In this document: one piece after another, positions 13,634 to 21,657 of the stretch
How the letters are laid out: each line of letters opens with the position of its first letter
Numbering within the stretch: position 1 is the first letter of the stretch
Origin: a virus
Reading direction: 5' to 3' (one strand)
Virus record (IMG/VR): IMGVR_UViG_3300042924_004904
Coordinates: 1-23,605 of that record
Length of the DNA stretch: 23,605 nucleotides
Program-made: the position numbers and the translations under genes
The notes under the pieces: generated by a model
The model's input: only the letters and a program-made list of their open reading frames with translations
The model's database searches: none
Told to the model about the DNA's origin: nothing

Positions 13634-15342
13634 GCTACTTCCTTTGTTGTTATGATTTCAAATTCGTCCTCATCTCGTTTTTCAACTTCTTCAAGGCGAC
13701 CTGTAGCTGAGTTGTATCGATACGCACCAGCAGGACCTGTATTTCCCGTTTTCCGATCTTTGAGTAAATAGATTTGACTACGATTTCGAACCAACTCGTT
13801 TTCAGCCAGTTTGTTCCTTGAAATAGCAATCGTTTGGAACGAAATTTGCTTAAGCGATCCAGAGCCTTTAAGGTCGTCTTCGCTAATTGGAGCGCCTGAC
13901 TCAAATGAGTCTTCCCCTGACTTAACTTTTCGAAGATGCGATACAACCCCAATCCAGATGTTATGTCGTTTAACGAGTTTAAGTAGATCGGACATGAACT
14001 TGTCGATTGCAGCGTTAGGATTGCCATCCTCAGTCTCCGATACAGCAATTGTGATATGATCTAGGTAAAGATACTTGCAACCACTAAGAGCCATGTATTC
14101 AATCTTGTCAATAAGGCTGTTATCACTTAAAGAACCTTGGTGATCAAGAAGGATAATACGATTAGGCTGTCCAGCAGTAGCCTCCCAAGCTAGTCGTTCT
14201 TCTTCAGTAGTAGCTTCTACTCCGGGTAACCCTAAGCGTTTATTTAAATGAATTGACATTAACCCACCTACAGTTTCACCTACATCTTCTTCAAGAAAAA
14301 TAGCTCCAATCTTCTCATCAGTGGTTTTTAACAAATGGTAAATATCTTCACGTAGAAGTGTAGACTTACCAATTGAAGTGCCTGCAGCAATCATAGTGAT
14401 AGTGCCAAGAGCACGACCATGAGTTAGCTTGTTTAGAGTTGATAGGAAAGGAGGCCAAGGAATAAAAGTTAGGTTTTTAAAAGCCTCATAACGATCCCAA
14501 GTTTCTTCACCTGCAAGGATACCAGAGGGGCTATAAGGTTTTGCATCCCAGATATAGTTCCAAGCTTTCTTTGTGCCCTCTTGAGTACCATAGGCTTTTA
14601 GTGTATCACAAGCATCTTTCTCATTTGCTTTAACGATCTTTACTTTGTCTGCACCAAGAATTTTAGCAGCCTCTTTAGCTGCTTTCTGTCCCTGATCATC
14701 AGCATCAAACCAAATAACAATCTCGTTAAACTTACGAAGCAAGTCTCGATTTTTTAACAAGTAAGCTGTTTGGTTAGATCCACCCATTGAACAAACAGGG
14801 TAAATAGAGCCATACTTCTCTAAGCTAGTTTGAGCTACTGCTAGAGCATCCTCTTCACCTTCTGTAATGACAATACGTTTACCGCCATTCATAAAGTGTT
14901 CAAAGCCAAAAAGATTTTTAGCTTCACCAACAGCATACTGGTCTGCTTTTTCTTTTGGATTTTTTGTTTTGTAACCTATTGTCGCAGTGCCATCGCTATT
15001 ACTAAAAGGGAAATAATAACGATCGATATCGCCTTTTTCGTCATAAGAAGCTTTAACATTAAAAAACTCGCAAACTTTTTTTGTAATTAGTCTTTCCGAC
15101 AACCCACGAGAAGGTAACACAAAAATATCATCAAGACTAATTTCTTTTTTATAATGACTTCGTTTATAGTTATCTTGCTTATACTCGACTTGAGTTGTTC
15201 CATGCTTTTTAGCATACTCTTTAGAGTAATCATAAGCAGCTCCACAACTAAAACACTTAGCTGGTCCTTCTTCGTAAACTTGGACAGCATCGCTAGACTT
15301 ACACCTTAAACAAGGTTGATTCCGTACTAAAATTCTTCCCAT
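13630..15342 (-). CDS. DNA primase-helicase (T7 gp4-like)
   Basis: This 570-aa protein is nearly the same length as T7 gp4 (566). It has a four-cysteine zinc finger (C11, C14, C30, C33; CLRC...CFSC), a Toprim primase core (ITEGEEDALAVAQ, IVIWFDADDQG), a linker, and a RecA/DnaB-type helicase with Walker A AAGTSIGKST (Lys326), Walker B KYLYLDHITIA and the SGSLKQIS...SRNK arginine-finger region near the C-terminus. It would unwind the fork on the lagging strand and make RNA primers for the polymerase encoded at 17788-19659. Its start overlaps the small upstream gene by 204 minus its free part, with 44 bases shared. Confidence 0.95.
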   Translation of the reverse strand: MGRILVRNQPCLRCKSSDAVQVYEEGPAKCFSCGAAYDYSKEYAKKHGTTQVEYKQDNYKRSHYKKEISLDDIFVLPSRGLSERLITKKVCEFFNVKASYDEKGDIDRYYFPFSNSDGTATIGYKTKNPKEKADQYAVGEAKNLFGFEHFMNGGKRIVITEGEEDALAVAQTSLEKYGSIYPVCSMGGSNQTAYLLKNRDLLRKFNEIVIWFDADDQGQKAAKEAAKILGADKVKIVKANEKDACDTLKAYGTQEGTKKAWNYIWDAKPYSPSGILAGEETWDRYEAFKNLTFIPWPPFLSTLNKLTHGRALGTITMIAAGTSIGKSTLLREDIYHLLKTTDEKIGAIFLEEDVGETVGGLMSIHLNKRLGLPGVEATTEEERLAWEATAGQPNRIILLDHQGSLSDNSLIDKIEYMALSGCKYLYLDHITIAVSETEDGNPNAAIDKFMSDLLKLVKRHNIWIGVVSHLRKVKSGEDSFESGAPISEDDLKGSGSLKQISFQTIAISRNKLAENELVRNRSQIYLLKDRKTGNTGPAGAYRYNSATGRLEEVEKRDEDEFEIITTKEVA

Positions 15343-15502
15343 CTTCTCTGTATGGTTCCTTTAGTTGATATTGTAAATTACTAACTAGCCAACGAAGAGT
15401 TCCTACAGAAACTCCAATGACTTGCTCATTAGGGAAGGGGTAGCCTTCTCGGTCAAAAGTGAGCTTGGACAAGTGCTCAATAAGTTCTCTACTTGGTTTC
15501 AT
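15299..15502 (-). CDS. Unknown 67-aa protein upstream of primase-helicase
   Basis: This short soluble protein (MKPSRELIEHLSKLTFDREGYPF...) has a central SVGTLRWLVSNLQYQ segment that could be a helix-turn-helix-like or simple helical hairpin element. I recognise no family. Its start overlaps the GIY-YIG-like gene by 14 bases, and its last 44 bases overlap the primase-helicase start, where its translation (KNFSTESTLFKV) is likely unconstrained. The tandem overlaps favour a real gene. Confidence 0.6.
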   Translation of the reverse strand: MKPSRELIEHLSKLTFDREGYPFPNEQVIGVSVGTLRWLVSNLQYQLKEPYREDGKNFSTESTLFKV

Positions 15503-15932
15503 ACTTGTATTTCCTCATACAGTCTTTTAGTTTACGCTTATGGTAGTCAGTTACAGGTTCAGTAACTTTCCAAGTAACTTTGTCAATAAATCGATTCATA
15601 AATTCCTCATTTTTACTTGGTGTTTCACATACTACTTGACTCCAAGTTTCAGCAAAACTTAAACCACCAACAGAGTAGTATTGTTCGAGTATTACAAACT
15701 TAAATTTGTCTTTACCTTTTTCTTTTATTAAATCGTTAAGGTAGGAGCTAGAACTAGTGTAAGTTTTCCAATTAGAACCTTTACCTTTGTTCAGTTTGCC
15801 CCTACCTTTAAAGTTTTTCTTACCAATATATTTCTGATTGGTTTCAGTATAGATAATCATGTATACAAAGCCAACTGCGCCATCAGGATCTATCTTCAAT
15901 CCTGCACAGTTCCAGTGGCCTGTATCAGCCAT
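15489..15932 (-). CDS. GIY-YIG-like nuclease domain protein
   Basis: This 147-aa protein has GFVYMIIYTETNQKYIGKKNF (residues 21-41), matching the GIY...YIG signature with the variant GFVY...KYIG. A basic GRGKLNKGKGSNWKTYTSSSSYLNDLIKEKG segment and FKFVILEQY follow, the order seen in phage GIY-YIG endonucleases that carry a YIGRK-type motif. The catalytic Arg and Glu candidates are R44 and the E in SFAETWSQ. It could be a genome-processing or host-DNA nuclease, taking the place T7 endonuclease I has in T7, or a homing-type enzyme. It has a strong site, AAGAGGTG, 2 bases before the ATG. Confidence 0.68.
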   Translation of the reverse strand: MADTGHWNCAGLKIDPDGAVGFVYMIIYTETNQKYIGKKNFKGRGKLNKGKGSNWKTYTSSSSYLNDLIKEKGKDKFKFVILEQYYSVGGLSFAETWSQVVCETPSKNEEFMNRFIDKVTWKVTEPVTDYHKRKLKDCMRKYKYETK

Positions 15933-15947
15933 TCACCTCTTGTAGGT

Positions 15948-16142
15948 TCAAAGCAATTCCTCTCCTAGTTTTTTCCAATAATGCAACTCTGCTTGTTCAA
16001 AGTTGCCGAATGTTTTAGAGTGATAAAATCGTTTAAGATCCCATAGCTCTACTTTGTAAGTTACAGGTTTACTTTCTGTAGCTTCTTGTCGTTTTACACA
16101 GGCATAAGAGCCATTAGATAGTTCGAACTCCAACACGATCAT
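15948..16142 (-). CDS. Unknown 64-aa protein
   Basis: This is a short beta-rich then helical protein (MIVLEFELSNGSYACVKRQ, then WDLKRFYHSKTFGNFEQAELHYWKKL). I do not recognise it. It overlaps the 3' end of the exonuclease gene by 29 bases and ends 15 bases before the GIY-YIG-like gene. The arrangement argues that it is expressed, but no function can be given. Confidence 0.6.
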   Translation of the reverse strand: MIVLEFELSNGSYACVKRQEATESKPVTYKVELWDLKRFYHSKTFGNFEQAELHYWKKLGEELL

Positions 16143-16860
16143 TTAGGAATTTCTCCTTGAAAGACTCTAGGGTGAACCAATCGTAATCTTTACGTTGCAA
16201 CCAAAGTAACTTACCATTAGCAATAAAGTAGTTTTTCCAGTCTTTATCATACACTAAAAAGTAATGATCAAGAACCAGAGAAGCTGCTTCTGCTACAGTG
16301 CTTGCTGAGTTAATAATAGTTTCAGCTTTAATAGGACCATACTTAGGCAACCCTGGAATTTTGTCCATAGAGTCACCCATTAGTAGCTGCTTTAAGAAAA
16401 AGCGATCGGCTTCCTCTTCGGTTACGACATAATACCTTTCCTTGTTGTACTTAGGATTATAGTGTAAACCAGCTAGTTGATCCATATCCTTATCAACTGT
16501 AACAATAACTGACTGATCACCTAGTTGACGACTAAGAATACCAAGCAAGTCATCTGCTTCAATGTTGTCAGCTATTAGCACATTGTCTAAGCTGTAAAGA
16601 TAGTCTTTAACTTTTTTAAAGTGCTCAGGACGCTCACCTCTCCCTTTAACTCGCATAGTAGTTTGCTTGTAGTCAGGGTAAAGGTCATCCCGATAATTTT
16701 TACCATCAAGAGGACCTACTGCAATGATACACTCATCACAGTAGGAGTAGTCTGTATAATCTTCAATATTCTTATGCAACTTGCTAACCGCTTCTTTTTC
16801 ATTAGTAGTTTCCCACAAAGTAGCATGTAGCAGTACATCACCGTCAATTAACGCTATCAA
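16114..16860 (-). CDS. 5'-3' exonuclease, FEN/PIN-like (T7 gp6-type)
   Basis: This 248-aa protein has the acidic metal-binding motifs of the 5' nuclease family in order: ALIDGDVLL (D6, D8), YRDDLYPDYKQ with the helical-arch basic residues after it, NIEADDLLGIL, VTVDKDMDQL and LLMGDSMDKIPGLPKYGPIKA (the H3TH DNA-binding motif). In T7-type replication this enzyme removes RNA primers and degrades host DNA. Its start overlaps the upstream small gene by 17 bases. It is shorter than T7 gp6 (about 300 aa) but complete in motifs. Confidence 0.93.
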   Translation of the reverse strand: MIALIDGDVLLHATLWETTNEKEAVSKLHKNIEDYTDYSYCDECIIAVGPLDGKNYRDDLYPDYKQTTMRVKGRGERPEHFKKVKDYLYSLDNVLIADNIEADDLLGILSRQLGDQSVIVTVDKDMDQLAGLHYNPKYNKERYYVVTEEEADRFFLKQLLMGDSMDKIPGLPKYGPIKAETIINSASTVAEAASLVLDHYFLVYDKDWKNYFIANGKLLWLQRKDYDWFTLESFKEKFLNDRVGVRTI

Positions 16861-17251
16861 GTTCTTCTATTACCTCTAGTTTAAAATCGATGTCAATACG
16901 AGCCTCTAAGATCTCTAGCAAGTCTTCAATTTTAAGTAACACATGTTTACCCTTCTCGAATTTATTTGGATCTTTTTCAATCTGTAATTTGCAATCATAA
17001 ATCATGATGTCGTTTAAGACTACATGTTGTTGTAAATGCAAAGGTAAAGTATGTAGGTTATCCGCTAAAAAATCACAGAGTTCATAGTATTTTTCATTAG
17101 AAATAAAATCTTCTTCTTTGAGAGTACAATACTGACAAAAATGGTAAAAAAGGAGTGCGTGTTCAACGCACCCCAGTTTTAGAGATTTATCTAGTTCTTT
17201 TTCGTAGTCTTCTTTTGAAAAGAATTCCGAAAAGACAGTTTTACTTGACAT
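16844..17251 (-). CDS. Unknown 135-aa helical protein
   Basis: From the ATG at 17251 (MSSKTVFSEFF) this is a strongly helical, acidic protein with several cysteines and histidines (LGCVEHALLFYHFCQYC, DFLADNLHTLPLHLQQH). The C-terminal ~35 residues (KIEDLLEILEARIDIDFKLEVIEEL) look like a coiled coil. I recognise no family. I prefer 17251 to a longer reading because it overlaps the upstream stop by 11 bases, in keeping with its neighbours. Being between two small unknown genes and the exonuclease, it may modulate replication or nucleases; this is inference. Confidence 0.65.
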   Translation of the reverse strand: MSSKTVFSEFFSKEDYEKELDKSLKLGCVEHALLFYHFCQYCTLKEEDFISNEKYYELCDFLADNLHTLPLHLQQHVVLNDIMIYDCKLQIEKDPNKFEKGKHVLLKIEDLLEILEARIDIDFKLEVIEELDSVN

Positions 17252-17579
17252 TAGCGCGCACCATCGCTGAGAGGATTTCTTTAGTGTGTTCGGTATAAGG
17301 AGACAAGCGATACATCTTGTCATTCCAGATGTCCCAACGTTCTAGACCTGTAGCATTCCAAGAAAACTTGTTTTTAGCTGTGCTATGAGTAAGTACATTT
17401 GATGGAAACTTACCATCTTGATAAGCTTTAGCTAAAAACTCTCGTACTACAGGGAGATCAAGAGTTACTGTTACATTGTAACGCTTAGTGTTTTCTTTAC
17501 CATATAGTGTTAAAATACCTTTGTCGATATTTAGACGACCGTCAAAACCGTTGAATTGAGTGCGAATTACGTTAGCCAT
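17241..17579 (-). CDS. Unknown 112-aa protein
   Basis: This soluble alpha/beta protein begins with beta-like strands (VIRTQFNGFDGRLNIDKGILTLYGKENTKRYNVTVTLD), followed by a helical and polar part (VVREFLAKAYQDGKFPSNVLTHSTAKNKFSWNATGLERWDIWNDKMYRLSP). It is not recognised. The ATG overlaps the upstream stop by one base and the gene lies just downstream of the DNA polymerase, so it is in the replication operon. Confidence 0.7.
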   Translation of the reverse strand: MANVIRTQFNGFDGRLNIDKGILTLYGKENTKRYNVTVTLDLPVVREFLAKAYQDGKFPSNVLTHSTAKNKFSWNATGLERWDIWNDKMYRLSPYTEHTKEILSAMVRANVK

Positions 17580-17788
17580 TAGTTGATTCCTTCTAATTTA
17601 TAATAGTTGTTTTCTTGAATAGCTGCAAAATAAGCTCTTGCAACTAGATCGCTAGGGAAGTGTTTAATTTCGATTGCATCGTTAAAATGTTCATTCCAAG
17701 CATAAGAAACCCAGTGTTCAGGCGGGTCTACTTGCGCTTTACCTTTAAAGAGTTCGTACTCTTCTCGAGTCATTCCATACTTAGACAT
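17579..17788 (-). CDS. Unknown 69-aa protein next to DNA polymerase
   Basis: This short protein (MSKYGMTREEYELFKGKAQVDPPEHWVSYAWNEHF in its first half) is predicted helical with many aromatic residues. I recognise no family. Its ATG overlaps the DNA polymerase stop by one base, so it should be made with the polymerase. A polymerase accessory role is possible but not shown. Confidence 0.65.
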   Translation of the reverse strand: MSKYGMTREEYELFKGKAQVDPPEHWVSYAWNEHFNDAIEIKHFPSDLVARAYFAAIQENNYYKLEGIN

Positions 17789-19659
17789 TAGTGTGTCTCA
17801 TACCAGTTTTTGCCAATAGCGGCAGAACCATCCATAATCATTGCTCCTAGTTGTTTTGGGGCTTCTCTGAAAGCTTTCAATGCTATTTCTTTTGCTGCTT
17901 CAGCTTGATCCTCACGAACAAGAAACTGGCATTCATCGTGGTATACGATTAGTGGTTGCCAATCAAAACCCTTAGAATCGAGTTCTTCCTGTAGAGCGTC
18001 GATAGCTGCAGCAACAGTGATTTTTTCAAAAGACTGTAGCAGATAATTTAGAGCAAGACGTTTACCTTCCATAAAGACAGGGCGACCGTCAAGTGCCATA
18101 ATATACCCTTTACCAGTTTTTGAGTTGGTAGCGTCGAACATCTTTTCTAGCTTAGTTACAAGTTCATTCAATCCAGGAATTTTCTTTAAGAACTCATCTT
18201 TAATCTTTTGTCCAATAGAAGCATCACGTCGACCTGTAACAATCAATGCTAGTTTGCCAGCACCACCTGCAAAGATTAGTGCATAGAAAAATGCTTTAGC
18301 CCTTTTCCTACCATCTGGACCCATTGAGCCAACAATAGACTCGAGGATTTTCCGATTAAAGTCATGAATATCCCCTGTGCAGATAGCTTCAGTATACTCT
18401 TTATTGTTTAAATAGTGTGCTAGGGCACGATTTTGATTTCCTTTTGAGTCGGCTCCGACAATAACGTATCCGGGTAAACTACTGAACAAACTACGGATTT
18501 CAGGTCCGAAGGTAGCGTCTGCGCTTGGGATATTAGCGATGATACTATGACGAGAGCGAGCAGTAGGAGTGCCAATGACGAAGCAATCACCATGTATACG
18601 TCCAAGAGTCGTGACATTTTCTTCCATCCATGTTTTGAGAATTGAGTGACGAGAACGTAAAGTATAAAACTCGTTAATCATAGCTCCAATTTTACCAAGA
18701 GGCTCAAGCGAAGCTTCTGTTAACTTTGGGCTAGACTTTACAGGATTACCTTTAGCATCTTTAACATAATTCCATTCATCAGGCTCCCAACCTAACTCAT
18801 ACAGTAATGTTTTGACTGATTCCATAGAACCAATATCAGGATGAACTAGCTCTACTCTGCAATAGTCTCCCCACACAGGACGATCTTCTTCTTGTCCTCT
18901 AGCGGGGTCTAACTCAAACCAAGAAGCAGTTCTTACTGCATAGTTGCCTGTTTTAATCCAAGCAGGAGACTTGAATTCAGGGTCTCTATCTATTTGAGCT
19001 AACTTAGTTTTTAGTCTTGGATTAATTTCTTGTTCAATCGCTGACATTTTATCTTCTAATTGTTGTCGAACTTCTTTTGCTTTTTCAACATCAAAAGGCC
19101 AACCATGAAGAATAGAACGCCCCACAAAGCGGGAAGTTCCATGTTCTACTTTCAACCCTAGTTTCAGACTCTCTTTATTTTTACGAGAGCTTAGTTCTGC
19201 TACTAAGTAGTTGTAAACTTTAACATTTAACTTAACGTCTACTACACAACGGTTACGCATCTCAGGACTGTATTGAGACCAGTCTTCATGCTCTACTTTA
19301 GGATAGTCAAAAAACTCACCCCACTTAGCTAGACTATGCCCGAATCCAAAACGTTTATAGTTAAGGACTTGGGACATAATCATAGTGTCTACTAACTTAT
19401 GATGCTCTTTAGGCTTCCAACCTAAAAGCTTTTCAAGAATCAAAACATCATACATAAGGATATTATGACCAGAAAGCAAGCGACAAGAGTCTAGAAAAGC
19501 AGGTAGTTCTTTTAGTGGTTTTGCATCTTTGTCTTCATCCGAGAAAACGGTCTGTTCACCTGTACTAAGATCTTCAGCTACAAAAATCCAAATAGTAGTT
19601 GCCTCGTGTAAGAGACCGTTAGTCTCGAGGTCAAATACTATCTGTTTAGTTTTTAACAT
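17788..19659 (-). CDS. DNA polymerase, family A (T7-type) with 3'-5' exonuclease
   Basis: This 623-aa replicative polymerase is shorter than T7 gp5 (704). The exonuclease domain has FDLETNG (Exo I), SGHNILMYDV (Exo II) and YSPEMRNRCVVDV (Exo III). A reduced thumb region near residues 220-330 resembles the place of the T7 thioredoxin-binding loop but is shorter. In the polymerase core, motif A is ADSKGNQNRALAHYL with Asp404, motif B is RAKAFFYALIFAGG with Lys455 and Tyr459 (matching T7 Lys522 and Tyr526), and motif C is YHDECQF with His574, Asp575 and Glu576. Motif A has Gln409 where T7 has Glu480. The start overlaps the upstream small gene by 14 bases. Confidence 0.96.
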   Translation of the reverse strand: MLKTKQIVFDLETNGLLHEATTIWIFVAEDLSTGEQTVFSDEDKDAKPLKELPAFLDSCRLLSGHNILMYDVLILEKLLGWKPKEHHKLVDTMIMSQVLNYKRFGFGHSLAKWGEFFDYPKVEHEDWSQYSPEMRNRCVVDVKLNVKVYNYLVAELSSRKNKESLKLGLKVEHGTSRFVGRSILHGWPFDVEKAKEVRQQLEDKMSAIEQEINPRLKTKLAQIDRDPEFKSPAWIKTGNYAVRTASWFELDPARGQEEDRPVWGDYCRVELVHPDIGSMESVKTLLYELGWEPDEWNYVKDAKGNPVKSSPKLTEASLEPLGKIGAMINEFYTLRSRHSILKTWMEENVTTLGRIHGDCFVIGTPTARSRHSIIANIPSADATFGPEIRSLFSSLPGYVIVGADSKGNQNRALAHYLNNKEYTEAICTGDIHDFNRKILESIVGSMGPDGRKRAKAFFYALIFAGGAGKLALIVTGRRDASIGQKIKDEFLKKIPGLNELVTKLEKMFDATNSKTGKGYIMALDGRPVFMEGKRLALNYLLQSFEKITVAAAIDALQEELDSKGFDWQPLIVYHDECQFLVREDQAEAAKEIALKAFREAPKQLGAMIMDGSAAIGKNWYETH

Positions 19660-19837
19660 AGTCTACAATCTTAAACTTTTCTGAGCTGATAGAGCGTAGT
19701 TGGTTAATCAGAATTTTAGCGGTACCATGAATATAAGGACCCTCTGGAAACCCTAACTGACGTAGGAAAGGACCACTATATCCTGTACCACCTTTATAGT
19801 TATCTCGTTCACGAATAACGACAAATTTTTCTAACAT
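19646..19837 (-). CDS. Unknown 63-aa protein upstream of DNA polymerase
   Basis: This short protein (MLEKFVVIRERDNYKGGTGYSGPF...) is basic with a glycine-rich middle and a helical C-terminus (HGTAKILINQLRSISSEKF). It is not recognised. It begins 3 bases after the nucleotidyltransferase-like gene ends and overlaps the polymerase start by 14 bases, which favours a genuine, translationally coupled gene. Confidence 0.6.
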   Translation of the reverse strand: MLEKFVVIRERDNYKGGTGYSGPFLRQLGFPEGPYIHGTAKILINQLRSISSEKFKIVDYVKN

Positions 19838-19840
19838 GTT

Positions 19841-20704
19841 TTATACTTCTCCGAGTACTTGGACAACCTTATCTAAATCTACTTTGTTCTCAGTTGAACA
19901 TAGATTCAAGATCGTCTTTAATGTTTTATTTTCAATACCATAGATACCAAGCAACTCTTCTTCAAGAGCATCTCGATTAGACCAATCAATTTTAGCAGCT
20001 GTTAAAGCTAGCGACAACAGTGATGAAGGACTAACACACCAACCTCGTTTAATAAATTTGTTTAAGCGACTGATAGCAGACAAAGCAAACCTTGTATTGC
20101 CTGTGTAAATTAATTCATTTTTAGCAAAAGATTCTTGGCTACGACCTTCGTAGACTAGCTTACCTAGTAGTAAGCCTAGTGGATCTGGTCTCCAATAAGC
20201 TTTACAGTGTTCATAGTCGAACGTAGTAAACACCTCTTTAGGATCACCAATAAACCGAAAAATAATTTGAACTCCATTGTTCATAGTTAGAGCATTTTTA
20301 GACAAGTAAGCAGGTATTGCTTTGCCTTTAGACTTTGCTTTTTTACATGCTTCATTGAAAAGATCAATTTGCTCTTCTAAAGTAGTAATCATACGTTCTG
20401 GATAAGCAAATTCTAGATTACCTCTTTGGAGGTTAGGATTAATTGGATCTACACTCGTAACTAACTGCATAGTTTCTCCGGGGCTAATCCTTCGAAGTAA
20501 AGTGTTGACTAGCGACCTTGCAGAGGCAGCATTAGTCATAAACAAGTCATAATCTTTAATTTTTTCTTCTTTTGCAACAGAAGCGATAACTCCTCCTGCA
20601 ATAAAGCTATTACACAAAATATTATCGTTAAACTGTTTTTCAGTTAAACCGAGTTCTTTTAGTTTTGCTTCACACAGATTATTGACTGTTCGTAGAAAGC
20701 TCAT
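19841..20704 (-). CDS. Pol-beta-fold nucleotidyltransferase-like protein
   Basis: This 287-aa protein has FIAGGVIAS (34-42) followed by IKDYDLFMT with D51 and D53, the GG...DxD pattern of the DNA polymerase beta nucleotidyltransferase superfamily. A helical C-terminal half (ALSAISRLNKFIKRGWCVSPSSLLSLALTAAK) follows, reminiscent of CCA-adding or MNT-type architecture. A third acidic residue may lie in VQIIFRF...TFDYEH. Such phage proteins are usually annotated only as nucleotidyltransferase, and targets could be RNA ends, small molecules or proteins. The ATG overlaps the DUF3310 gene stop by one base. Confidence 0.72.
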   Translation of the reverse strand: MSFLRTVNNLCEAKLKELGLTEKQFNDNILCNSFIAGGVIASVAKEEKIKDYDLFMTNAASARSLVNTLLRRISPGETMQLVTSVDPINPNLQRGNLEFAYPERMITTLEEQIDLFNEACKKAKSKGKAIPAYLSKNALTMNNGVQIIFRFIGDPKEVFTTFDYEHCKAYWRPDPLGLLLGKLVYEGRSQESFAKNELIYTGNTRFALSAISRLNKFIKRGWCVSPSSLLSLALTAAKIDWSNRDALEEELLGIYGIENKTLKTILNLCSTENKVDLDKVVQVLGEV

Positions 20705-20979
20705 TACTTGCTCCTAGAGAAGAAGTTTTTAAGATAATTGACATACCACGCAGACTTACCTAACTCTTGAACAGGATCATCTTTACCACCTAGCCGAAGC
20801 ATATACTTCCAAGCTTGACCTTTTAGATGACCTTTAAATTCTTCAGGAGTCATCATAAACTCCATAACTTCAATATACTGAAGACTAATAGAGCCATCAG
20901 GTTGTTGTACTTCTTTAGCTCGTTCTGCGGGAATAACTAAAACACCTTGATAGTGTTTAGGATTGATAGCGTCACTCAT
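20704..20979 (-). CDS. DUF3310 (SaV-like) protein, possibly related to T7 gp1.7 nucleotide kinase
   Basis: This 91-aa protein has INPKHYQG at residues 5-12, YIEVMEFMMTPEEFKGHLKGQAWKYMLRLGGKDDPVQELGKSAWYVNYL as one continuous helical block (about 40-86), and a lysine-rich end. That is the DUF3310/SaV-like signature (NPxHY ... GxxxKYxxRxGxKD ... KAxWYL). T7 gp1.7, a nucleotide kinase, is grouped with this domain as far as I recall, but the activity is not demonstrated for short members. It overlaps the upstream stop by 4 bases. Confidence 0.8.
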   Translation of the reverse strand: MSDAINPKHYQGVLVIPAERAKEVQQPDGSISLQYIEVMEFMMTPEEFKGHLKGQAWKYMLRLGGKDDPVQELGKSAWYVNYLKNFFSRSK

Positions 20980-21233
20980 TTTAGTATACCGATTCTATTT
21001 ACGATTGTATAAATAAACTGATTTAACTCACCGGGATCATTAGTTTCCCAAACTAAGTTAGAGTTCAGATGTTTAACTTTGACAGTGATAGAGTCTACTT
21101 CAGGATTTCGTTTTAAAACTTTTTTGAAAAATCTTTCAGCACTAGTAGGATCGAAAGTAATACGGTTAGGTCCCTTTCTGTAATCTAAATGAATACTGAA
21201 TTCCCAGTTAGCATTCTTTCTTTTTAGTGACAT
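20976..21233 (-). CDS. Unknown 85-aa protein
   Basis: This is a small basic protein with a beta-rich start (WEFSIHLDYRKGPNRITFD), a helix (TSAERFFKKVLKRN) and another strand-helix pair (DSITVKVKHLNSNLVWET...ELNQFIYTIVNRIG). I recognise no family. The beta-alpha-beta order could be a small ferredoxin-like fold, which is a guess. It lies 3 bases after the deoxyribosyltransferase-like gene. Confidence 0.6.
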   Translation of the reverse strand: MSLKRKNANWEFSIHLDYRKGPNRITFDPTSAERFFKKVLKRNPEVDSITVKVKHLNSNLVWETNDPGELNQFIYTIVNRIGILK

Positions 21234-21236
21234 TGA

Positions 21237-21647
21237 TTACCTGTAATAAGCTAGTGTTGCTTCCATTGCTTCCTCAAGTGTGTGATGCACTTCTGTTGCA
21301 AAGCAATCAATAAAAGGATGATTGAATCCTTCTTCAAGCACCACAATGATAGTTTTTAATTGGCCTTGAGCAATCATTAACTCACAAATAGTACCCCAAG
21401 CTTTACCAGCACCACGATCTTTAAGGTTCATTAGTACTGTAGAAGCTTCACGAATATCATCGATATCCATCTTTACAATTTTTTTTGCAAGATTAAGAGA
21501 GTAAGGCTGATCATGAAACTTTTTACGACGAGTAGGATCTAGTGTGTTAATACGATGTCCATGAAAAAAGCTAGTGGCAGTTTCCCGCCACTTTGTTGCT
21601 TCCTCCAAGCTAATACCTTCGATAGGACCAGCTAGATAAACAGTCAT
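21237..21647 (-). CDS. Nucleoside 2-deoxyribosyltransferase-like protein
   Basis: This 136-aa Rossmann-like protein begins VYLAGPIEG, then has NTLDPTRRKKF, MDIDDIREASTVLMNLKD and RGAGKAWGTICELMIAQGQ. This is the order of the nucleoside 2-deoxyribosyltransferase / DUF4406 family (LAGPI; D..DI..AD; G(T)..E...A). Enzymes of this group move deoxyribose between bases or hydrolyse nucleoside monophosphates, with a glutamate in the G-x-x-x-E segment as nucleophile. It could serve salvage or the making of unusual nucleotides. It is one gene from the phage-type promoter. Confidence 0.78.
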   Translation of the reverse strand: MTVYLAGPIEGISLEEATKWRETATSFFHGHRINTLDPTRRKKFHDQPYSLNLAKKIVKMDIDDIREASTVLMNLKDRGAGKAWGTICELMIAQGQLKTIIVVLEEGFNHPFIDCFATEVHHTLEEAMEATLAYYR

Positions 21648-21657
21648 TTTTTATTCC

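Noticed and set aside
19785-19805. Minus-strand ACTATAAAGG within a small gene just before DNA polymerase
   Set aside because: Only the CTATAAAG octamer matches the promoter-like element, the upstream part does not, and it lies in coding sequence.
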